Shown here in pieces: positions 21,742-33,909 of a DNA stretch of 64,000 bases. The translations under genes and the position numbers were made by a program. This stretch comes from Gari tellinella (taxonomy: Eukaryota > Mollusca > Bivalvia > Cardiida > Psammobiidae): the NCBI GenBank assembly GCA_922989275.2, contig OV277857.1, forward strand, positions 80,345,321-80,409,320. Reading direction: 5' to 3'. Below the pieces are notes generated by a model. That model was given only the letters and a program-made list of their open reading frames with translations, searched no databases and had not been told where the DNA came from. The number at the start of each line of letters is the position of its first letter. The stretch's first letter is position 1.

Positions 21742-22164
21742 TCGAGTTTAACTGTATATTACATACGTGTAGCTATAAGCGTTGTCGTATTATCGGGGTG
21801 TTACTGTATTTATTCTTGAGGCAGGCGTTATACATGAGCTTTTCAAAGAATTTGGAGCCAGTCCATTTCTTAAGTACCTTCCTGTCCAAACTAAATAAAC
21901 TGGTACTTAGAAAATATTTATAAATAGCATAGTCATAATATTAATAACAAGCTGAAGGGCGAATTTGCGAACAGCTACTGCAAAACACTTAGACCCAAAT
22001 GTACTTCCAAATCACCTGATGTCTGATCTGGACCTCTCTTTTACTCTCTGGCAATAACCTAATAAAGGAATGGCAGATAAACTTATTCTTAGAATCGGCG
22101 ACAATTTGACTGATGAAAAGTCCATAACATGTTCAAGGTCAACAAACTTAAAAATACCGGTACT

Positions 22165-22418
22165 TACAGTGAAGAAGACTTTATTCTTTCCCCACAAACA
22201 CTTACAATGCATACGCTAAAACTATAACTTCCATTGCAAACAGTTTGGAGCCAGATCAGACGCCGGGTCACCAGGCGTCTAATACGGAACTAAACTGATT
22301 GCCATTCATGTTAAATTGTCAAAAAAATTGTCATTTTCTACATTTTATTACAATGCCTAAAACGTGCATTTCGTTTACGTTTAAGGTGGAAAGAATGACG
22401 TCTTCTCCACTGACTGTA
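22165..22418 (-). mobile_element. Diverged A-like MITE
   Basis: Starts TACAGTGAAGAAGACTTTAT, has AACTATAACTTCCATTGCAA, a partly decayed hairpin, and ends GACGTCTTCTCCACTGACTG. The exact right border is ambiguous. Confidence 0.75.
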
Positions 22419-22424
22419 TAAATA

Positions 22425-22675
22425 TACAGTGGAGAATCTGTTATTCTTTCCCGTTTAAACGCAAACGTACGCAAACGCAAAACACTAAAACGTAGAAAAG
22501 AACAACTTTTGGACAATTCTGATAATATTTGTTTATCTTGGTGGCAAACAGTTTGGAGCCTGATCAGACGCCGGGTTACCCGGCGTCTGATCTGGCTCCA
22601 AACTGTTTGCACTGCAAATAATTAGTTTTAGCGTAAACGCGTTTATTGGGAAAGAATAACAGATTATCCACTGTA
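22425..22675 (+). mobile_element. MITE A copy 12
   Basis: TA flanks, copy 1 orientation, a few bases after an older relative. Confidence 0.9.
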
Positions 22676-23006
22676 CGTGCGGAAGAACAAGAAAAGAGAT
22701 CAAGCAAACATGTATTAAATCACCCCAAAAAGACTCAAAGTAACACAGCGTCTGATCTGACTCATAACTGTTTGTCGCTCAGATGTAAAAACAATTGTCA
22801 GAACTTTCGAAACGTTTTCAACATTGTTTTGTCTTGCGTTTTGTCTCGTCTAAATGCGAAGGAGGTAACTCTGAATCAGCATTCAAGCGGACAATGGCCC
22901 TTACCACGACGAGGTATAAGTTGGAAGACTTTTAACCATTGTCGATACCTTTATGGTATATAATTGACGGAAAATAGAATAAAATAACGCTGCTTGGATT
23001 ACTATT

Positions 23007-23255
23007 AACTCATTCACCCCTGAAACTTTTAATGGACAATTCCAGTTTCAAAATAAGTCTGGTTCATTTTTGACTATTTAGGGTAGATTTTTACAATATA
23101 TAATTTCAAAATGACAAACAGTGTAAACTGTAGAAATCGATATATAGGTTCTTGAAAATTTAGACAACTGAGTTTGACCTGAGTTGCAAACAGTTTGGAG
23201 CCTGATCAGACGCAGCGTGTTACGGCCTCAGATCTGGCTCCCAACTGCTTCTAAC
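23007..23255 (+). mobile_element. G left end next to an A-type hairpin
   Basis: TTAACTCATTCACCCCTG and TTAATGGACAATTCCAG (G-type), followed at 23183 by GCAAACAGTTTGGAGCCTG, ATCAGACGCAGCG and decayed complement (A-type). It may be a composite. Confidence 0.45.
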
Positions 23256-23257
23256 GG

Positions 23258-23540
23258 TACAGTAAAGTCATGTCTCCCTACAACAACACCCGATGGGAGA
23301 TGCAGGTTGTAACGATATCTGGTCTCAATTCAAGCTGTTTGTCACTCGTCATAATGATTTCTTTCTGTCAAGATGCCCAATATGTGACTTTGAAAATACC
23401 AGCAGACGACAATTTTAAGCAGACAGTGATATTGCAGCAGTGAAAAGGTTGGACATAAATGTCTTGTGTGGGAAACGGCGGAAAGCGTTGTTGTGAGGAG
23501 GGAATCGATGTCCAGATGCCCGTTGTAGGGAGGGAGCATA
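23258..23540 (+). mobile_element. MITE S copy 3, left hairpin arm lost
   Basis: Starts TACAGTAAAGTCATGTCTCC, keeps only TCAATTCAAGCTGTTTGTC, then GCAGACGACAATTTTAAG and GTTGTAGGGAGGGAGC. Confidence 0.65.
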
Positions 23541-23688
23541 AACATATTGGAAATGGTTATACCGTCTTCCCCACTGTAGTTTCATAATACAATTAAAAAA
23601 TGATCCGGAAATTTTAAGTCTACAGCCACTTATAATGAGTTTCAATTATCAATAATTCAAGAGTTGCCATTGATTTATACGGCAGGTA

Positions 23689-23939
23689 TACAGTGGAGAA
23701 AACGTTATTCTTTCCCAATAAACGCGTTTACGCTAAAACTATTAATTATATTGCAAACAGTTTGGAGCCAGATCAGACGCCGGGTAACCCGGCGTCTGAT
23801 CAGGCTCCAGACTGTTTGCCACCAAGATGAATATGAATTAGCAGAATTGTCCAAAAGTTGCACTTTTCTACGTTTTAGTGCTTTGCGTTTGCGTTTTGTT
23901 TGCGCTTAAACGGGAAAGAATAACGTTTTCTCCATTGTA
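23689..23939 (-). mobile_element. MITE A copy 13, variant ends
   Basis: TA flanks, inverted. Ends carry AAAACGTTATTC rather than AATCTGTTATTC; the same variant is at 57799. Arm GCGTTTTGTTTGCGC. Confidence 0.88.
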
Positions 23940-24654
23940 TTTATCAAGAATGCCAGCTACATGCCATGACCCGTTGAGTGTCAACCGTTTATAAATTATT
24001 CTAATCAGAGCCTTATTACGACATCTGATCTGGATTCAAACTGTCTGAAAAGCCAGGCCATGCATGTGGTGCATTCTCAGAAGAATTTTTAATACTTGCA
24101 CTTATCGTGCCGATCATGACGTATCTATAGTACTTGCAAACAAGTTTCAATTTAAAAATGTGTAAATTAATTTATCTGAATTTTACTAAATTTGCAGACA
24201 TTTTCAAACATATGTACAACAGTATAGAAGGGTTAATCCAGAAGAGATTTAACGGACGATTAGAATTAACAGGATTCTTGTACATGTTAGTCTTGTATAT
24301 ATTACACTATTACATCAGCAAGGGTCAATGGAACTCATATTCCAGGATTAAAAATCCACAATTTACCCTAACTAACTGTTGCTCATACTGTAACCAGTGT
24401 CTTAATAAATACGTATTTAACGCCTTAGAATGCGCCTTAAGGCCTTCTGCATTCTGCTTTACTTTCGACATGCTTTAAATGGTGACCTGTCTTCAAAACT
24501 AGAAACAGACTATGAAGTAAAGTTTTTTTGTGTGTGTGTTTTCTATTCAGTAAGGACTTCATGTATTGAAAACATTTGGAGTGAAAGGGTTAAGTGTGGC
24601 AGATACCAGCGTTATAGGATTTTATGTGAACAAATTAAAAATATGCATACTTAC

Positions 24655-25206
24655 ATATAACACAACACTACAACTTCGATGAGAATACACACTCCTCCAA
24701 ATATTGGATACACATATGAGAGGGGCGGGAAAGTATCTTGCTGGTTTTCGCCCGCCATTGGAGAGAGCGTATTATTGTCAATATATGATATGGTTGATAT
24801 GCTGCCTGCCGTACTAGCTGCTGTTACTACATTAGAGGATGAGGTGGACGAAGTGTTTGACGATTTGTTAGGTGTAGTTAATGGCACGAAAGTCACATTT
24901 ATAGCACCAGAAGGTTTTAAAGTAGTCGTAGTAGAGACTCCACTTATAAATCCTAACGTTCCTAGCAAATATTTAACATTTTCACAACTGTTTTCACACT
25001 CGCTCCAGCTAGAATCGTTGTAAAAACTAACACCAAACTTATCCAAACATATCTTCACAACATCCGCACGTTCTTTGCACGTGATAAAGGCTGCAGCTAA
25101 GTCGGTGTCACACAGAAGGTGAAGTTTATTAGGAGGAGGACATGTTGGCATGACAATGGTACTGAAGGTCAACAGTGAGAGTGTCGCCGCCGTGGATGCT
25201 GTCGTG
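24655..25206 (-). CDS. Exon 2: six-cysteine ectodomain, Ser/Thr stalk, most of the membrane segment
   Basis: This 552-bp exon encodes the end of codon 41 through Tyr224 and two bases of codon 225. The acceptor is ATATTTCAG ending at 25207; the donor is GTAAGT at 24654-24649. Six cysteines at 63, 73, 84, 94, 111 and 115 (spacing 9, 10, 9, 16, 3) could form three disulfides; I match this spacing to no known domain. Residues about 129-200 are rich in Ser, Thr and Asn. Possible N-glycosylation sequons are at Asn104, 144, 154, 158 and 185. The C-terminal part, PIFGGVCILIEVVVLCY, begins the membrane helix and has an unusual Glu218 in its middle. A leftward open frame could start only at a TTG inside the intron, which fits an internal exon rather than a separate gene. 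An antisense open frame here (24679-25023, plus) is taken as a shadow. Confidence 0.8.
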
Positions 25207-25231
25207 CTGAAATATATCAATGAAAATGATT

Positions 25232-25360
25232 TAGTCCAACTTCGATATCTCGAACTCGCTTAATTAGAACTGTCCGATATTTAGACATATGCATTGCATT
25301 AATTCATGTTAGGTTAACTCGAACATACCCGTAGTTCAAAGTTAAAACGTGGCTTATAAC
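25232..25360 (+). mobile_element. MITE I, left half, beside exon 2
   Basis: GTCCAACTTCGATATCTCGA, ACTCGCTTAATTAGAAC and TAACTCGAACATACCCG. It starts 26 bp upstream of the exon 2 acceptor. Confidence 0.55.
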
Positions 25361-25409
25361 CATATCTATCTTTTTCAAATACTACACCTTATCCTAAATA
25401 GTTACCCAA

Positions 25410-25530
25410 TATGATATCTTTACAATATTGCATAATCATGCATACAATAGTTTTAAATGATTGCATATATTATCACAATTATTGCATAAAAAATGACGTT
25501 GAATAATTGCATATATGACAATATGAAATG
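25410..25530 (+). repeat. Cluster of TTGCATA motifs in intron 1
   Basis: ATATTGCATAATCATGCATA, GATTGCATATATTATC, TTATTGCATAAAA and TAATTGCATATATGAC within 120 bp. Confidence 0.55.
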
Positions 25531-25764
25531 ATTTAACATAATGGTATTAGTAATCCTCACATAATGCATGTATAATAATCATAAATGACTGAATATCAAC
25601 TAATACTTAATTGCTGTATACGATACGTGTTGAACATTGAGCGAGCACATCAAGAACAGCTGGTGACTATTCAATGTATTTTGCTTGTCTGTACTATAAT
25701 ATAAGCCACATCACGATAAACACATCTTAGGTCTATATAAAATGTTTCTTGTTTTGAAGAAAAT

Positions 25765-25990
25765 GACCACTTAAAGCAGGTTGAAAGTAAGACAGAATGC
25801 GCCTTCATGCACATTCTGCTTTAGGTTCAGTCTTAAGCTACCACTTGATAGAACATAGAACATATCTATTTTGGTACATGTTCATGACTGTGTAATCTGG
25901 AACTAGTTTTTCAGCAAAAGAATATTGTAAATGCGCTAAAAGGCGTTTCTGTGGGGAAAAGGGTTCAGCATTTCAAATAGTGCTGAACTA
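25765..25990 (+). repeat. D/E-type snap-back relic in intron 1
   Basis: CACTTAAAGCAGGTTGAAAG, GACAGAATGCGCC, TTCATG, GCACATTCTGCTTTAGG, then a tail GGCGTTTCTGTGGGGAAAAG also seen at 32740-32975. Confidence 0.6.
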
Positions 25991-25999
25991 ATGCAGAAA

Positions 26000-26526
26000 A
26001 CCCACAACGTAGGAAATGCTCAATATCAATATACTACTCAAAGATTACTAAGCACCAATCGTGTAACTTAACGTTTACACGTGCTGTGGTCCTGTAGGCG
26101 AAACCCGAAGAAAGTATCCAAATATGAATTTTCTGAAATTTCACCAAAGTTTTCAAATCCATTGAATTCTACATTGTAATGTTCTTAGAAATGTTATTCG
26201 TTGGTAAACACAGTGTTTTTTCCTTTCATTGCTCAGTTGTGTCCCTTGTTGAATTGTAAAGCATGCTCGTTTACTCAAAAATGCAATTTGTAAGTTTTGC
26301 AGTTTTCTGTGAAAATGTGATATTTTATCTTTTTTACCAGTGCACCGGCATGGGACATTTACATGTGTGAGTCACATTAGATAGTGTAGAATGGACCTCT
26401 AGCTCGTCTCCTGAAAGATTTGTTGAAATTGAACAAAACCGTGGAAAGTTAGAAAGTGATAGGGTCGATGCATTGGTTGCTATAGTTGTTTTTCCTCAGG
26501 TGCTTAGCAAACTTTGTGTAGTATAT
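26000..26526. other. Intron 1, nothing recognised
   Basis: No inverted repeats, splice-consistent frame or tandem repeat noted. Confidence 0.45.
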
Positions 26527-26776
26527 TACAGTGGAGAATCTGTTATTCTTTCCCAATAAATGCGTTTACGCTAAAACTATTATTTGCAGTGCAAACAGTT
26601 TGGAGCCAGATCAGACGCCGGGTAACCCGGCGTCTGATCAGGCTCCAAACTGTTTGCCACCAAGATAAACATGAATTATCAGAATTGTCCAAAAGTTGTT
26701 CTTTTCTACGTTTTAGTGTTTTGCGTTTGCGTACGTTTGCGTTTAAACGGGAAAGAATAACAGATTCTCCACTGTA
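26527..26776 (-). mobile_element. MITE A copy 14
   Basis: TA flanks, inverted, near-consensus, in intron 1. Confidence 0.9.
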
Positions 26777-26970
26777 TGTCAGCAGGGTTTGCAGCGACAA
26801 ATGGCAAACTAATAATGATGTTTAAAGTTGCATGTGGAACTTGAAAGGGTCTCGAATATTAACTCAACTGATATTTTTGGTCTACCTTATTCAGAGTAAA
26901 TGACTCTTCCAGTTGGTACCGCTTTCTACGTTGCAAATTCTGACAACCCTCTACTTAGATCACATTTAAG

Positions 26971-28436
26971 CAGTGACCTGGAAACCCACGCGCCATGCGC
27001 CATAGTCACATAAAAATAAAAAATGTCACATAGAATTTCCAACTGGTGCGCCCAGCGTCTCGCCGATTTTATCTTACCATAATTTTCAAATGCAAAATGT
27101 CCTGTATGCTAGATGGCTTGACTCTATCGTTTAACAACTGATTCGTTTTTCTGGAGGATTTAATCATTTTTTTTCAATAGAAATTAGCTGCACGTTGTGG
27201 AATTAAACATCGAAATTTACCTTAAACAAATCGAAACTTCTTGCCAATTCCGAAAAAATTTTGTGCGAAAATAGCAAAGTATTCCGATTTCATTCCCAAA
27301 CACAACAGCTTGGACGCGTATAACGCAATGATACTCGTGAACATTTTATATGAATGTAGATCGACAGTTAATTTCTTGAATTGATTTTCCAACGATACAT
27401 TATGAAAAAACCCATTAGAAAATAAAGAGATATGCCGAAATTGCGAAGCAGAATTTCTATGCACATTTCAATAGGCCCTATATGTTGCGAACACCCGTGT
27501 TTTGGCATATGTGTATTACCGTTACGTGTGTTACAAGTAAAAAAGATGGTTCTTAGGCGTCTTTTTTTTGTCGGTTTTACAAAGTATTATGTCTTTTTCA
27601 TCTTTGTAAGACTGCTTTCAATAGGAGATATTGACAAATAAAACGGCATTAAAAATAGCGCTGTCATATTTTGAAATTGACTCGAAACAAAATGGCACCT
27701 CGACAAAATCGAGGATACTAAACATGGACATTTCTGGAAAGATTTACGATTGAGAGATACAACAAAGTAAAAAAAAAACCAGCACACGCCGGGATCGAAT
27801 TCTTTCTTCATAAGACGCGATTCTGAATATGAATTATACAGTTAATAGACTGAGAAAACGATTCTAAATTGGACACTTGTCTATCAGATACAACGGATTT
27901 GAAGGAAAGTTTGAACTTTTTCGTCGAACCTGTTACTAAATATAATAGCTGAAAACACCAGACCGACGGATATTTCAGGTGATTGATTGGATGTTTTATA
28001 GAATTTGATCATTTGGGGATGAATAGTCAACAAGTTATGTAAGTATATGTCATAATTAATAGCAATCGACCCAACTCTGTCTGCTACAACAGTATGGGCT
28101 ACACCCGCGATACGCCCTCTAGACTTAACGCCCTCTAGACTTAATTTAACAAACTAGAACGAATACAAATGCATAGGGTTGTGCACTTTGTATCATATGA
28201 TTATCTATTTTTCAATCAGATATGCCACACACCTTTAGTTCTGAAATAGTTCACCTGTTTAAGTTCTTACTTACGAATGAAGGTATGTAAAAAACACTGA
28301 TTTTTATTGAAATCTAAGCATTTTAAAAATTGGCCCATAAAATTTCAAAATGTCACATAGATTTTTGAAATATCACATAAAAAATTATAGATGATGGGCC
28401 ATAGTCACATAGAAAAAAATTCTTTCCAGGTCACTG
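26971..28436 (+). mobile_element. DNA transposon, 1,466 bp, 6-bp target duplication
   Basis: Outer ends CAGTGACCTGGAAA and TTTCCAGGTCACTG, target duplication TTTAAG on both sides (26965-26970 and 28437-28442). Subterminal motifs CCATAGTCACATA and AATGTCACATAGA recur at both ends in inverted order. No transposase: the interior is AT-rich with short frames only. Probably a non-autonomous hAT-like element in intron 1. Confidence 0.78.
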
Positions 28437-28479
28437 TTTAAGTATTTGAATTGAAGAAAAATACAAATTGCAGTAAACC

Positions 28480-28650
28480 CCTATATATATACTGACCACA
28501 AATAGAAGGCTAATCGATAGCTTAAACTTTGAAGCAAGGCGAAAATAAAACATAACGTTCCTAAAGGAGTTTTCTGTTATACTTTTACCATGCTTTAAGC
28601 AGTCATCTGCATTAAAAACCTGATAATCAATACAATTTAGTGGTACATGT
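28480..28650 (+). mobile_element. MITE C, older copy
   Basis: GTAAACCCCTATATATATAC at the left; centre AAGCAAGGCGAAAATAAAAC with ATAACGTTCC, TAAA, GGAGTTTTCTGTTATAC; right AATTTAGTGGTACATG. Confidence 0.6.
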
Positions 28651-29119
28651 AGTAATAAGGGGATTAAAAAGAAGTTTAGATGCTAATAAGACGTGGTGTA
28701 TTTGGAGCCTGGTTTTGATTTAATCTGTTTGACAACAGTGTTGTTGTAGGTTGGTAAAGATTGGGTACGCTACCATAAGTTAGATTGAAGTTTTACACTT
28801 TCTGTCATTAGATGTAGACAGTTGAGACATTTTTGGTCTTTCATATACTGATACTGGGAATTTCTCTAGCGTACCAATCCGTTCTGTTCCCCGACAACTC
28901 AAAGCTAATCCGCGTTACCCCCCTTACTAAACCGTATAAACCCTTTCAGAACCGTTCTCATACCGTAGCAACTCACGGATCTATCACAGTCCGTAGCATT
29001 TTAGTCCGTACCAATCCTGGACTATCATCCGTGAATGTGTGACCCAGGCATAATAGATATACATTGTAAAGCCTAAAGAGACGCCGTTACTTGAGAATTC
29101 TAATCGGGGTCTGCACTGT

Positions 29120-29321
29120 TTGCTACAAATTCAATGCTCTCTCCCTATAACGGTCCCCAACAACGATTTCATTTTGTCGCGCATTACTGTTTTTCTCACA
29201 GAAACATATTGGTCATTTTGAACAGTTTGCATTCAAAGGGTTTTCATTGTCCCTCCCTCCGAACAACGTACACAATAACTGTCCTCAGGGGGGTGTTTTC
29301 GTGGAGAGTGAGCACTGTACT
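29120..29321 (-). mobile_element. MITE S-like, rearranged
   Basis: CTCTCTCCCTATAACGGTCC, CATTGTCCCTCCCTCCG, and right end GTGGAGAGTGAGCACTG-TA. Hairpin lost apart from GGTCTGCACTGTTTGC to its left. Confidence 0.5.
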
Positions 29322-29614
29322 TCATATGAAATGGTTTGAAGTATGAACAAACAATGTGTTGCCGTTAGATCAACCTGCATATCTAATTATTCATAGAGAA
29401 TAATATTCAGACATGAATGGGTAACCTTAAAATGGATTAGACGTTATTCTTTCTCATCTGATCAGAAAAGAACAGTTTCTCTGGCATATACCCGGTTTGT
29501 CTTTATTTTCTGAAAACAATGTCGACATAAGGACTAATTAATTGCAGACAATTTACTCGGCGTCTTATCAGGATCGAAACTGTTTGACATTCGTACAATC
29601 TCGGCACAGCTGCC

Positions 29615-30029
29615 TTAACCCTTTCACTGCCAACTATTCCATGATACGTTTACCCCATTCATCGTGTCATTGTCGTCTGCTTCAATTTTGTTGTCTGCAA
29701 TGTCGTTTCAAAGTTAAAAAATAAGGCAGTAAGACTGAAGAAATTTCAAAACGAGTGTCAAACAGTTTGGATCCTGATCAGACGCCGTGTTACGCGGCGT
29801 CTTATCAGGATCCAAACTGTTTGCAAACGCGCTTTTAAGCGTCATTGAGAGCGAAAGCTTACTCTGAAATAATAGTTCAGGCATCAGTTTTAAAAGCAGA
29901 CGACACAATGAAGGAGCATGGGTTTAAAGCAGACGATAAAATTTAGCGATAAAAGATATAAAACTTAATTCTGATTTAAACAGACAATAAAACTATAAGC
30001 AGACTATGTACTTGCAGTAAATGTGTTAA
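29615..30029 (-). mobile_element. MITE B, long form
   Basis: About 415 bp between TTAA sites; ends CCCTTTCACTGCCAA and TTGCAGTAAATGTG. Contains GTCGTCTGC and GCAGACGAC in opposite orientation around AACAGTTTGGATCCTGATC and its complement. One stem base pair is mismatched near the loop. Confidence 0.75.
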
Positions 30030-30769
30030 GTAAGCGGGCAGTAAAAACAATAAAAACAAACAAATTGACAATAAAGCACATATGGTTTACTGTTTTACGG
30101 CATAGTAAAATAATACAGTCTCGAACTCTCTACATTCAAACTTACCAACATTAGTAAGTTAGTCTTACCTAAGTCTTACCTAAGCTCTATTTATCGAATT
30201 TTATCTAAAGAAAAAGTTGCAACATGGACTTAAGTAAACTCGGGCTATATAAAGCACACATGGTTTATGTTTTACGAGCTGGTAGAGTAGTATAACTGCC
30301 GGACCTATCCAGGCTGTTGTTTCTGCGTTTAATTATTAATGAGTAGAATTGTGAATCATCAGTCACCATGTATTTGCAATGCGTATTGATTTCAGTGAGT
30401 GTACATTGAGACCATAACAACAGTTTTCTGAGCATAATTTCAATACTGTGTAACCTATTAAAACTGGGCTCGTGAACCCAGTGACTCCGGAAATTCAAGT
30501 CTTCAATGAATCTAGCCCAAAGTTTGATAATTTAGGATTGTTTTTACAATACATTGCAAAATGAAAGGCAATGCAGACCCTGATAAGAGGGTCTCTGTAG
30601 GTTTCCTTTGACCCAAGTTTACTGTTTACATAGTTGGTATATGACAATGGAACTTATTGATATGTACACTATTCACCCAACATTCAACACATAATTAAAC
30701 TTAAGGGACAACCACAACTGCCTTTTAAAATACATGGCAGCAGTAATGCAGATAGCTTTTTTCAGGAGT

Positions 30770-31019
30770 TACAGTGGAGAATCTGTTATTCTTTCCCAAT
30801 AAACGCGTTTACGCTAAAACTATTATTTGCTGTGCAAACAGTTTGGAGCCAGATCAGACGCCGGATCACCCGGCGTCTGATCAGGCTCCAAACTGTTTGC
30901 CACCAAGATAAACATGAAATATCAGAATTGTCCAAAAGTTGTTATTTTCTACGTTTTAGCGCTTTGCGTTTGCGTACGTTTGCGTTTAAACGGGAAAGAA
31001 TAACAGATTCTCCACTGTA
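30770..31019 (-). mobile_element. MITE A copy 15
   Basis: TA flanks, inverted. The tip has GGATCACCC, so one stem pair is broken. Subfamily with GTTATTTTCTACG, as at 48512. Confidence 0.9.
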
Positions 31020-31800
31020 TCTGTATTACTGTTGTCCTGCATTAAGCTGGCAATACTATCAAAAGACGGCAAAGTCAATGTCCGCTGAATGGTTCCAAAC
31101 CTCACAACTAGGAAATCTCTATAAGCCGTACTAATCTTTGATTCGTAACAGTTCGATTTTAAATAATTTGACTTGAATAATCAAATGTCATTTTATATCG
31201 AAATGCAGGCAACATATTCATGCAGACGACATTTTTTGCACAAAGAACAATGCTCTACATGTCTAGAAATAGACCGTGTCACAATATATCATCATTTCTA
31301 TAATTATGTGATACATTTGAATATTATTATTAAAAAGAATAAAAAGAAACATGCTGTTATTTTTTCAGTTTGATAAGGCCCAACCTATTCCCCAACTATA
31401 TTTTGAGGAATCTTCAATATATGTTCAATATCCTGTTATTTTCTACAATTTGTTGCAATACGGTATCGTTAATTTCGTTTCGTTTCGTTTCTCTTTTTCA
31501 CCGAAAAAGGGCATCCGAATTTGACTTTGCAATCAGTGTGTATCCAGATCAGACGCAGCGTAAACAAATCATGCCTACTGGATCTTAACCATTCCCGAAA
31601 AAAAGCATTTCAACTACTTCCCCAAAACAAGCCTTCACCTACTTCTCACTGTAAAATCTTACTACCATCTAGTCAGAAATTACCCACACGTTAAACAGAT
31701 ACAATCCAAGACTTGACACTTTCTCTGCTAAAATATTGTCTAATAACATTTTCTTAATCTCAGATTTTATGAACTTTCACAGAACAAAACATTGATACAA
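31020..31800. other. Intron 1, mostly unrecognised
   Basis: One hairpin arm at 31535 (CAATCAGTGTGTATCCAGAT, CAGACGCAGCG) without a partner; otherwise AT-rich. Confidence 0.45.
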
Positions 31801-31801
31801 T

Positions 31802-31871
31802 TGTCAAACAATTTGGATCCTGATCAGACGCCGAGTTACTCGGTATCTGATCAGGATCCAAACTGTTTGCA
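31802..31871 (+). repeat. Hairpin module, stand-alone
   Basis: TCAAACAATTTGGATCCTG, GATCAGACGCCGAG, TTA and complement. No clear MITE ends around it. A related decayed copy follows at 32140-32202. Confidence 0.8.
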
Positions 31872-32139
31872 AATGTAAGTCAAACAAGCACTCAAAGGGA
31901 TACGAATTGTAACACCAGCACTCACAACTTAACTCATTGTTAACAGTTTCATAAATTGTAAGATGAACAGGTTTACCCCACTGGGCGGTCGTTACCATGC
32001 CAGAAATATAGATCGACGTATCAAAAAGATTACCTATTACCAGGCTAAACTATCCTCTGCTTCTAAATATATGATTGAAGGTAATATCAATCCCTTTGCA
32101 TTACTAAATAAAGAAAAAAAGTATAAAACAATTGTCAAA

Positions 32140-32202
32140 CAATTTGGATATTGATCAGACGCCGAGTAACTTGGCGTCTGATCATGATCCAAAAAGTTTG
32201 AT
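32140..32202 (+). repeat. Hairpin module, decayed
   Basis: TCAAACAATTTGGATATTG, ATCAGACGCCGAG, TAA, CTTGGCGTCTGATCATGATC. Confidence 0.75.
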
Positions 32203-32692
32203 AATGTTAGCAAAATCGCGCTCAGCATAATAAGAGTTCTAAGTAGCAAACAGATCTGCATTATAATCTGCCTTGATAATTTATTGCATCTTGGACCCAG
32301 AGCGCAATACAAGTCTCTTGAAAACTCTTCAAGGGCCTGGTGCTGATGCAACGAAATATACCTGGCCTGTTTTCTTAATTAAACATGTACAGCCTTTCAT
32401 CAGTGAGAGTGCTGCTTGCTTCAGTAGATATAATACAACAGTTGTCTTCTAAATAGTTCAAATTGCATTGAAATAATATACAAAACACGTATATTAGTAA
32501 ATATCATTATAAGATTAATACATAAAAGGTTGTATTTAATACCAGGAGTAATACATGCGCGCGATCTTGATCCAACCTGTCGCCAACGTCAGCTGGTTTA
32601 TGCCAATGACATTCCTGTTATGCAATGTGTTTGTACATGATACAGTTTAGCCTGGGTTGATCGAAATACCATACATTACAATGCAGTTGCAT

Positions 32693-32764
32693 AAACAGTC
32701 GGAACTCGATAACTCCAACACGCTAAAGTCGAACTTACCCGTATTTCGAAGCTTAAACCAACTA
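32693..32764 (+). mobile_element. MITE I fragment
   Basis: ACAGTCGGAACTCGATAACT and GTCGAACTTACCCGTATTTC, running into a D/E snap-back. Confidence 0.5.
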
Positions 32765-33034
32765 ACCTATTTCAAGTTTTGAAGATGAACACTTAAAGCA
32801 GACTTAAGGCGCATTCTGCTTTACTTTTAGCCTGCTTTAAGCTACCATCTGGTAGGGTATGGGAAATGTTTCTTTTGGTGCATGTTTATGACTAGATATA
32901 GATTGGAACTACTTTCTTCAGTGGGGGATAAATTTATATGCGCAAAATGGCGCTTCTGTTGGGAAAAGGTTAAAAAGGGCTAGGATAAAAATCGTAAGAT
33001 TTCAGAAAAATCCGGAGACATGGCAGCCCTGCAG
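32765..33034 (+). repeat. D/E-type snap-back relic with E right end
   Basis: CACTTAAAGCAGACTTAAGG, CGCATTCTGCTTTAC, tail GGCGCTTCTGTTGGGAAAAG, closing with ATCCGGAGACATGGCAGCCC as in E elements. One stem arm is largely deleted. Confidence 0.6.
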
Positions 33035-33353
33035 GATAAAGCTACCTGTCTTGCCCTTTGAAATTTCTGTATGAGCTTTGTCCTGCATGAAATTACCACA
33101 TTGGTTAATGTTGCCCATGCATTCCCTTACGGTTGCTTAGGGCAGGTTTTACGGTACCTGCATGTTCTCGCTACAGTATTTCACATTTCCCTGCACGATT
33201 GCATGCAACAGGGACACACATCTGGTTTCAAAACTTGTCATCTGCTTTGTTCTTATACATTCAATGCTAATAATAAGCATATCTAAAACAATAAAGAAAT
33301 AACTTGCTAAATCTTTATTGCACTATCATGAATGTCACAGAGTCAGACCAAGG

Positions 33354-33602
33354 TACAGTGGAGAATCTGTTATTCTTTCCCGTTTAAACGCAAACGTACG
33401 CAAACGCAAAGCACTAAAACGTAGAAAAGAACAACTTTTGGACAATTCTGATAATTCTTGTTTATCTTGGTGGCAAACAGTTTGGAGCCTGATCAGACGC
33501 CGGTTACCCGGCGTCTGATCTGGCTCCAAACTGTTTGCACTGGAAATAATAGTTTTAGCGTAAACGCGTTTATTGGGAAAGAATAACAGGTTCTCCACTG
33601 TA
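33354..33602 (+). mobile_element. MITE A copy 16, one-base hairpin deletion
   Basis: TA flanks. The hairpin tip reads GACGCCGGTTACCCGGCGTC, one G shorter than other copies. The same deletion is at 62028. Confidence 0.9.
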
Positions 33603-33713
33603 CAATCTGCGAGTAGAATGACCCATTACTCCATAAATACCAATTTACTTTATACAGCCTACATGTAGTAGATGGTAGCTTCAAGCAGGATGAGGATTAA
33701 ACGAATATCTTAT

Positions 33714-33906
33714 CAGAGCTCCAGATAAGGGGAGTATTTCAAAAAATAAAATCTTTATTTCTGCTTTAAATCCTATGCTGTCACTACTCATTAGAATCGT
33801 CCCGAAGAGACGATTCTAATGAGTAGTAACACCATAGGATTTGATGCTGAAATAGGTGAAAAAATGGTGGATTTGTTCAGTTTACTCCCTTTTATCTGGA
33901 GCCCTG
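33714..33906 (+). mobile_element. MITE H copy 1
   Basis: Ends CAGAGCTCCAGATAAGGGG and CTTTTATCTGGAGCCCTG with TCTTAT on both sides (33708-33713, 33907-33912). Central hairpin ATGCTGTCACTACTCATTAG, AATCGTCCCGAAGAGACGAT and complement. Confidence 0.78.
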
Positions 33907-33909
33907 TCT

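Noticed and set aside
24679..25023. Plus-strand open frame of 114 codons
   Set aside because: It is antisense to exon 2, which has splice sites, phase match and a sensible protein; the plus frame has none.
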